NCBI RefSeq assembly: GCF_050916235.1 | Contig: NZ_CP104854.1 | Coordinates: 1,860,001-1,924,000, forward strand | Reading direction: 5' to 3' | Length of the DNA stretch: 64,000 bases | Origin: Maridesulfovibrio sp050916235 | GTDB lineage: Bacteria > Desulfobacterota > Desulfovibrionia > Desulfovibrionales > Desulfovibrionaceae | Shown here: piece after piece, positions 59,508 to 64,000 of the stretch | Layout: every line of letters begins with the position of its first letter | Position numbering within the stretch: the first letter of the stretch is position 1 | Notes under the pieces: generated by a model | Databases searched by the model: none | What the model was told of the DNA's origin: nothing | Seen by the model: the letters and a program-made list of their open reading frames with translations, nothing else | Position numbers and translations under genes: made by a program

Positions 59508-59605
59508 AGGCCGGTCTGCATCCTGAACCCGATATTTGCGTGCAGGAAAGCATACCATGCTGCAACAAGCGGCCTGGAAAAGCTGAAAACATAACTGTTT
59601 TCAGC
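59508..59605 (+). ncRNA. Candidate structured leader RNA of yhhQ
   Basis: A closing stem AGGCCG (59508-59513) with CGGCCT (59570-59575) encloses stem CTGCA/TGCAG (59516-59520 with 59541-59545; an alternative TCCTG/CAGGA pairing competes) and stem AGCAT/ATGCT (59549-59561). This would be a three-way junction. A perfect 9-bp hairpin GCTGAAAAC/GTTTTCAGC (59582-59605) follows directly, 18 bp before the GGAGG of the queuosine precursor transporter. It does not match the preQ1-I, -II or -III consensus I know. No homology search was possible. Confidence 0.45.
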
Positions 59606-59631
59606 AAATTTCACCCGCCGCCGGAGGTATC

Positions 59632-60315
59632 ATGACAAATGAAATATTATGGATCGGCTTTGCTGTTCTGGACTTGAGTCTGGTTCTGGTACTATACAGA
59701 TTTTTTGGAAAGACCGGTCTTTACGGGCTGATCGTTTTCAACCTTATTCTCTGCAACATTCAGGTTCTGAAAACAGTCGAACTGTTCGGGATGACCACTA
59801 CGCTCGGTAACATTCTCTATGCCAGTGTCTTTCTTTCCACGGACATGCTGAGCGAATTTCACGGCAAGGAAGAGGCCAAGAAAGCCGTATATCTGGGCTT
59901 CGTTGTTCTGATCATGGCTGTCTGCTATATGCAGTTGGCTCTTCAGTTCACCCCGGCCCCGGACGATTTTGCCCAGCCGCACCTTGAATCGATATTCGGC
60001 TTCATGCCGCGTATTGCTCTTGGCAGCCTCTGTGCTTATCTTCTTTCCCAGTTGCACGATGTCCACGTCTTCCACCTGCTCAAAGACAGGCTTGGGGATC
60101 GCCATCTCTGGCTGCGCAACAACGCATCCACCCTCATGAGCCAGCTTATCGACTCCTCGGTCTTCTGCTTTGTGGCTCTGTGGGGGCTTTTCCCCTTTGA
60201 CGTCTGGGTTGAAATCCTGCTGACAACCTATATTTTCAAGGTCATAGTCGCGGTCATGGATACCCCGTTCCTGTATATGGCCAGGCGCATTCACACCCGT
60301 ATTTACGCGGGGTAA
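59632..60315 (+). CDS. yhhQ: Queuosine precursor transporter (YhhQ/QPTR family)
   Basis: The 227-residue integral membrane protein has six helices and the YhhQ/DUF165 motifs: LFGMTTTLGNILYASVFLSTDMLSEFHGKEEAKKAV near residues 52-87 and RNNASTLMSQLIDSSVFCFVALWGLFPFDVWVEILLTTYIFKVIVAVMDTPFLY near 163-217. It imports queuine or preQ0/preQ1. A structured leader precedes the GGAGG site and is a candidate ligand sensor. QueA is also encoded in the window. Confidence 0.93.
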   Translation: MTNEILWIGFAVLDLSLVLVLYRFFGKTGLYGLIVFNLILCNIQVLKTVELFGMTTTLGNILYASVFLSTDMLSEFHGKEEAKKAVYLGFVVLIMAVCYMQLALQFTPAPDDFAQPHLESIFGFMPRIALGSLCAYLLSQLHDVHVFHLLKDRLGDRHLWLRNNASTLMSQLIDSSVFCFVALWGLFPFDVWVEILLTTYIFKVIVAVMDTPFLYMARRIHTRIYAG

Positions 60316-60383
60316 AACAGTAAACTTGACTACTCGTCCAACGCGGTTCACAATCCACCTCAAAACAATCGGAGGGACTCCTC

Positions 60384-61229
60384 ATGAGCAAAATGTTCGG
60401 TAAATCTGTTCCTTTTTATAAAATGCAGGGCTGCGGCAATGATTTCGTTGTTATTGATAATCGTGAGCTCGGCATCCCGGTAGAAAAAATGCCCGTCTGG
60501 GCTGAAAAGATCTGCAAACGCGCTTTCGGCGTTTATGCGGACGGACTATTCTTCATTGAAAATGCACCTGAAGGTTCGGAACTTAATTTTGTATGGCAGT
60601 TTTACAACTCCGACGGGTCTAGGGCTGAGATGTGCGGCAATGCCTCCCGTTGTGCAGGGAGACTGGCTCACGCGCTTGGAATAGCAGGCGAACAGCATGC
60701 CTTCGGTTCCGACGCCGGTCCAATCAAAGTTCAGGTTTTCCCGCTGCTGGAGGAAGTAAAAGTCCAGCTGACCAAGCCGGAAGGCGTTGCCCTGAAGCAA
60801 CGCCTCGAAATTGATGGGAAAGAATATGAATACCACTTCGCCAATACCGGAGTTCCGCATGCGGTTATTCAGGTGGCTGATGTACAGGATGTGGACATAA
60901 AAAAACTTGGCAGCGCCTTCAGGTATCACGAGGCCTTCGCCCCTGCCGGAACAAACGTGAACTTCGTTCAGATCGACGATAATGACAGCCTCATTGTCCG
61001 CACCTATGAACGCGGAGTTGAAGACGAAACATATGCCTGCGGAACCGGAGTCAGCGCGGTTCAAGTCACGCTGAACAAACTCGGCCTCACCGATGACGCC
61101 GTGCGTGTCAGAACTTCCGGAGGCGAAATACTCAAGGTGATCATCGAAGAATCCAATGTTTTCCTTCAGGGAGGAGCAGAATTGACCTTCTCCGGAGAGC
61201 TGTATCTGGATTCAATCGGCATTGATTAG
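60384..61229 (+). CDS. dapF: Diaminopimelate epimerase
   Basis: The 281-residue DapF interconverts LL- and meso-diaminopimelate for lysine and peptidoglycan. The two active cysteines lie in MCGNASRC (C84) and YACGTGVSA (near C224). KMQGCGNDFVVID near residue 13, NSDGSRAEMCGN, TYERGVEDETYACGTG are the family motifs. A GGAGGG site precedes the ATG. A terminator follows 25 bp after the stop. Confidence 0.96.
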   Translation: MSKMFGKSVPFYKMQGCGNDFVVIDNRELGIPVEKMPVWAEKICKRAFGVYADGLFFIENAPEGSELNFVWQFYNSDGSRAEMCGNASRCAGRLAHALGIAGEQHAFGSDAGPIKVQVFPLLEEVKVQLTKPEGVALKQRLEIDGKEYEYHFANTGVPHAVIQVADVQDVDIKKLGSAFRYHEAFAPAGTNVNFVQIDDNDSLIVRTYERGVEDETYACGTGVSAVQVTLNKLGLTDDAVRVRTSGGEILKVIIEESNVFLQGGAELTFSGELYLDSIGID

Positions 61230-61254
61230 TTAATCAAACTTAAACATTTACATT

Positions 61255-61288
61255 AAGGGCACTGTTTATAAGCGGTGCCCTTTTTTTA
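61255..61288 (+). terminator. Terminator of dapF
   Basis: AAGGGCAC pairs with GTGCCCTT around a 12-nt loop and is followed by TTTTTATC. It ends 60 bp past the dapF stop. Confidence 0.9.
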
Positions 61289-61599
61289 TCGTAATCAATT
61301 CATACCTTGACAGAGGGGTTTGATATTACGTAAATCAATCCTTGCAAGCGATCTCTATTCGCTGTATAGCATCTTTGTCTCATCACCGTGATTTGCCTGA
61401 TAACTAATTTTCCTATGAGACAATAATTTTTACTGAAGAACAGGAAAAACAGGCGGATCAAAGCAGCTTAAGTTTTGGTATGTCATCAATTTCATTGAGC
61501 AAAAAAACACCATATTATTACCCCGCAAATTGGCATGAAAATCGCTAACTTTTTGGGGCATGCAATAATTGGAAAATAATAAACCCAGGGAGAAACACC
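61289..61599. other. Upstream region of the CII-like gene
   Basis: About 310 bp without a gene, AT-rich. It contains a -24/-12 type promoter candidate at 61530-61546 and no other recognised feature. Confidence 0.5.
61530..61546 (+). promoter_or_regulatory. Candidate sigma-54 promoter
   Basis: TTGGCATGAAAATCGCT has the GG-N10-GC spacing required by sigma-54 (consensus TTGGCAC-N5-TTGC). It lies about 55 bp before the start of the CII-like gene. A sigma-54 enhancer-binding site was not identified. Confidence 0.45.
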
Positions 61600-62085
61600 A
61601 TGGCAAATAACGAACTGACTAAGCTTTTACAGGATGTTGTTCTTAAAAATGACAAGCCCGCCCGTGATATCGCCAACGAAATCAACAAACCTTACCCGAC
61701 CCTTCTTCGCGAAATCAACCCGGAAGACAAGGGCGCAAAAGTTGGCGTTGAAGAACTCATCCCCATCATGAAGTCCACCGGCAGCATCCGTCCCCTGACC
61801 AGACTTGCCAACATCATGGGCTACGTACTCGTTCCCATGGACATCAACCCCGAAGATCCGGACGAAGCCAACTACATGGCTCTGGACCTCATGGACGGTT
61901 TCGGCAGATACTCCAAGGCTCTCAAAAGCGCCCTGCAGGCCGATCCCTCCGATTCTCTGGTTGATTCCGTTGAACAGGAAGGCTTTGAAGCTATCACCGC
62001 GATCCTCACCATGGTTCACTACCTGCGCAAGAGATCCGATGAAGAAAAAGCCAAAACCGCACCCCGTCTGGCTCAGGTCGGCTAG
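61600..62085 (+). CDS. Phage CII-like regulatory protein
   Basis: The 161-residue protein has the phage regulatory CII-family (CP76-type) features: KPARDIANEINKPYPTLLREINPEDKGAKVGVEELIPIMKSTGSIRPLTRLANIMGYVLVPMDI near residues 18-82, an HTH-like DNA-binding and dimerisation region. The C-terminal 70 residues are helical (LMDGFGRYSKALKSALQ, AITAILTMVHYLRKRSDEE). There are no phage genes nearby, so it is probably a domesticated regulator. GGGAGA precedes the ATG. Two terminators follow. Confidence 0.8.
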   Translation: MANNELTKLLQDVVLKNDKPARDIANEINKPYPTLLREINPEDKGAKVGVEELIPIMKSTGSIRPLTRLANIMGYVLVPMDINPEDPDEANYMALDLMDGFGRYSKALKSALQADPSDSLVDSVEQEGFEAITAILTMVHYLRKRSDEEKAKTAPRLAQVG

Positions 62086-62127
62086 ACTGAGAGCGAAAGA
62101 AGATTTCCCCCATCAAGGAAGACAAAT

Positions 62128-62165
62128 GAAAGCAGCCCCGGCAGTTAATTGCCGGGGCTGCTTTC
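62128..62165 (+). terminator. First of two tandem terminators after the CII-like gene
   Basis: A perfect 16-bp stem GAAAGCAGCCCCGGCA / TGCCGGGGCTGCTTTC around GTTAAT, followed by ATTTG. It lies 42 bp past the stop. Confidence 0.88.
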
Positions 62166-62179
62166 ATTTGGAATCAAAC

Positions 62180-62220
62180 AAACTCCGCTGAGCCCTAAGG
62201 GGACAACGGAGTTTTTCTTA
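62180..62220 (+). terminator. Second tandem terminator
   Basis: AAACTCCG pairs with CGGAGTTT (8 bp) with an inner CCC/GGG hairpin, followed by TTCTTA. It is 14 bp after the first. The region between could give a short RNA if a promoter lies there. Confidence 0.75.
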
Positions 62221-62368
62221 TGCATGACTCATCCGGACAGCCCGGAGCTTAACGCTCCGGTAGAAGCGCCAAAGAATATTTCAAGCCAGGCTCCTTGCCT
62301 GCTGCGGCAAAGGCAGGCTGAGCACTCCCAGTACGGGATTCAAAGCTGCCCGAATATTCAACCGCTGC

Positions 62369-62584
62369 TTAGCAGTTGTGGACGTCTTTGTTTATGTAGA
62401 AGCAGACGTCGAAAAGATTGTTAACCATCTGATCCACAAGATGATCCTGCTCCGGGCAGGGGGACTGGGTGGTAACAGTCTTATTTATAATTTTTGCAAA
62501 AAGGATGGACACGAGTTCATCATCCTTATTGGTCCAGTACTTGGTGGCAGACACAGCTTTATTATCGAATCCGTGATAATACAT
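62369..62584 (-). CDS. Small protein of unknown function
   Basis: The 71-residue protein starts MYYHGFDNKAVSATKYW and has three cysteines (C43, C61, C71) near its acidic, helical second half. A very good GGAGGAG site 5 bp before the ATG supports the call. No signal peptide or known family is visible. It is convergent with the CII-like gene and divergent from the chemoreceptor. Confidence 0.7.
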   Translation of the reverse strand: MYYHGFDNKAVSATKYWTNKDDELVSILFAKIINKTVTTQSPCPEQDHLVDQMVNNLFDVCFYINKDVHNC

Positions 62585-62839
62585 AAAACTCCTCCATGAG
62601 TAGGACTTCCCGTTAAAAGGAAATTATCCGCACGTTCATGCTTAAGGTATCGGCAGCGATGACATTTCACTTTACGGGGTCCGCACTTTTTTTTCAGGAA
62701 ATGACGCAGGGCCCCTGTGGTCGTTGATTAAATCATCTAAAGTACATACAAAGAAAAGGCTGTGGAACAAAAATCCATAATCCGTAAATAAACTGCCCGT
62801 TCCCGCCAGAGGAAAACGGAAGGATACAGGAACCTGCTG

Positions 62840-64000
62840 ATGCGTTTTTCACTCAGAAAAAAGATCATAACCATTGCCTGCGGAGCCGCGATTATTCCAA
62901 TTGTGGCGATGTTCATCATTACCGACATCCTTGAATACCGGCTGGAATCCTGTATGGAAGCCGAAGTCCGCGCCTTGATCGAATCCCATGTCTCCCAGCT
63001 GACCAGCGATCTTTACGAAGAGTGCAGGACTTCTTCCGACCTGCTGACCGATGAAACAAGACGGGCCTCAATGGCCCTGCAGGCCCTGCTTCAGGATCGC
63101 GGGAAGGTCGAAGTATCAAAAACGACTTCGGACTGGCAGATCAACGATAACCGCGTCAAAAGCCGTACCTCGGTAAAACTACCGTTGATGACCATGGGAG
63201 GGAAAAAACTTTCCTACGCCGAAAGAAACGGAAAACCGCTTCCCGTTCTGGTGGAGGCCTCCAAAATCTCCGGCGCATACTGTACCGTGCTCCAGCGCAT
63301 GAACCCGGAAGGGGACATGCTGGTTGTGGACACGACCGCACCTGAAGAAAGCGAAAACAGGCACCTTGGGGATGTTTTTTACTCTCTGGGGAACAATGGG
63401 CAGGCCAGCATTGTAATAGATGATGTTCTTTCCGGACGGACCGTGGAAACATTTGAAACGGCCGATCATGGAACACGGTTCGTCATTTACACGCCTCTTC
63501 GGGACCAGGACAACTATATCACTGGTATGCTGGCCGTATACATGGAAGACGACATCGTGGAAATTCTGCGTAAATCCATGCTCAAAACAACCATCGGTAA
63601 AACCGGATACGTCTGGGTAATCGGGACCAGAGGAGACAGCAAGGGAAGATACATTGTCTCCAATTCAGCCAAGGACGACGGGGAGCATGTGGATTCCGTC
63701 GGCGGGCAGAATGACTTCGTAAACGGGCTGATCGAAGAGGCCATTCAGGCCGGGGAAGGCAAATTAAGCACCAGACAATATCTCTGGAAAACCGATAAGG
63801 ATGAAAGCGGGCGGATAAAACTCTCTGTATTCACCTACTACAAGGCCTGGGGCTGGGTGATCGGGGCCGGAGTCTACCTTGACGAATATCAGGGCATCAC
63901 CGACCGCCTGACCGGGGTGATGGACTATCTTGTTGAATGGCTGACAACCACCGGAATCCTTCTGCTGATTATTACCCTTGGAGTCTCCCTTTGGGCCAGC
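62840..64000 (+). CDS. Cache-domain chemoreceptor (methyl-accepting chemotaxis protein), 3' end cut
   Basis: The gene runs off the right edge; 387 codons are visible. The protein starts MRFSLRKKIITIA with a membrane helix (about 9-33), then a periplasmic double-Cache sensor (about 35-350: LKTTIGKTGYVWVIG near 255 and SVFTYYKAWGWVIGAGVYLDEY near 335 match the second Cache half), and a second helix near 370. AGGAA precedes the ATG. A HAMP and signalling domain is expected beyond the edge. The ligand is unknown. Confidence 0.82.
   Translation, partial: MRFSLRKKIITIACGAAIIPIVAMFIITDILEYRLESCMEAEVRALIESHVSQLTSDLYEECRTSSDLLTDETRRASMALQALLQDRGKVEVSKTTSDWQINDNRVKSRTSVKLPLMTMGGKKLSYAERNGKPLPVLVEASKISGAYCTVLQRMNPEGDMLVVDTTAPEESENRHLGDVFYSLGNNGQASIVIDDVLSGRTVETFETADHGTRFVIYTPLRDQDNYITGMLAVYMEDDIVEILRKSMLKTTIGKTGYVWVIGTRGDSKGRYIVSNSAKDDGEHVDSVGGQNDFVNGLIEEAIQAGEGKLSTRQYLWKTDKDESGRIKLSVFTYYKAWGWVIGAGVYLDEYQGITDRLTGVMDYLVEWLTTTGILLLIITLGVSLWAS

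Noticed and set aside
59612..59626. GCCGCCGGAGG before yhhQ as another copy of the GCCTCCGGCGGC repeat
   Set aside because: Only about 10 bp match and no hairpin or AATCCC part follows; it serves as the ribosome site.
1..64000. CRISPR array, insertion sequence, integrase or prophage
   Set aside because: No regularly spaced direct repeats, transposase, integrase or phage structural genes were seen; the CII-like gene stands alone.

Overview
The window looks like chromosomal DNA of a marine, motile, strictly anaerobic Desulfobacterota, most like a Maridesulfovibrio/Desulfovibrio-type sulfate reducer. That assignment is inferred from gene content, not from a marker gene. The content includes a four-subunit 2-oxoacid:ferredoxin oxidoreductase, a tungsten/molybdenum aldehyde:ferredoxin oxidoreductase with its polyferredoxin, a PomA-sized (Na+-type) MotA with two MotB proteins, a Na+-coupled NSS transporter with its small MetS-like subunit, long-form HisG with stand-alone HisI, and short intergenic repeats built on GCCTCCGGCGGC. 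There is no CRISPR array, insertion sequence, integrase or obvious prophage. Almost every gene is housekeeping or lineage-conserved. Both ends of the window cut through a gene: an hldE-like kinase on the left and a Cache-domain chemoreceptor on the right.

Layout. 0-3 kb: hldE (partial), parB, a small zinc-ribbon gene on the other strand, parA, and a perfect parS palindrome just upstream of parA. 3-6.5 kb: nfeD, slipin (SPFH) and a UDP-sugar epimerase in one operon. 6.6-9.1 kb: lipoprotein, coaBC and a proline-rich UDG-like protein. 9.3-14 kb: a MerR-like coiled-coil regulator, queA, then korDABC. 14-20 kb: aroE, a secreted alpha/beta hydrolase, an aldehyde dehydrogenase and an MltD-like transglycosylase with three LysM domains. 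20.5-28 kb: an rRNA 2'-O-methyltransferase, the motility block motA-motB-motB-fliL-fliN-fliO-fliP-fliQ, yggS and era. 28-36 kb: topA, an orphan HPt protein, an APC permease, a GT-C/TPR membrane protein and a GT2 glycosyltransferase. 36-42.6 kb: a helical unknown with a DDAH-like amidinohydrolase, a GNAT acetyltransferase, tRNA-Phe, the AOR operon, a small four-cysteine protein and fabD. 42.9-47.6 kb: a FIST sensor, a GAF/PAS protein and a single-domain response regulator, then the NSS transporter with its small subunit. 47.7-54.6 kb: hisI-hisG, fur, several small unknowns, rlmH, a phosphoesterase, a 5-formyl-THF cyclo-ligase, pgeF and a CheV-like protein. 54.8-64 kb: two translationally coupled glycosyltransferases, a diguanylate cyclase, a yhhQ-type queuosine precursor transporter with a structured leader, dapF, a phage-CII-like regulator and a chemoreceptor.

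Ways the genes could work together. Oxidoreductases linked to low-potential ferredoxin (Kor, AOR) fit anaerobic amino acid and aldehyde metabolism. The motA/motB/fli block, CheV, the FIST and GAF/PAS sensors, the receiver, the HPt protein, the diguanylate cyclase and the Cache receptor form a rich motility and signalling content. parA/parS/parB is the chromosome segregation module. queA and yhhQ are both queuosine genes.

The least explained signals are: (1) a family of six dispersed intergenic elements with constant flanks around a hairpin whose sequence changes in a compensatory way; (2) a possible three-way-junction RNA leader in front of the queuosine precursor transporter; (3) a FliN with four copies of the L-A-x-E-W-A-x-A-L peptide normally seen once; and (4) long G:C homopolymer tracts in three coding regions. 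None was tested computationally. Each is given below with a decisive check.
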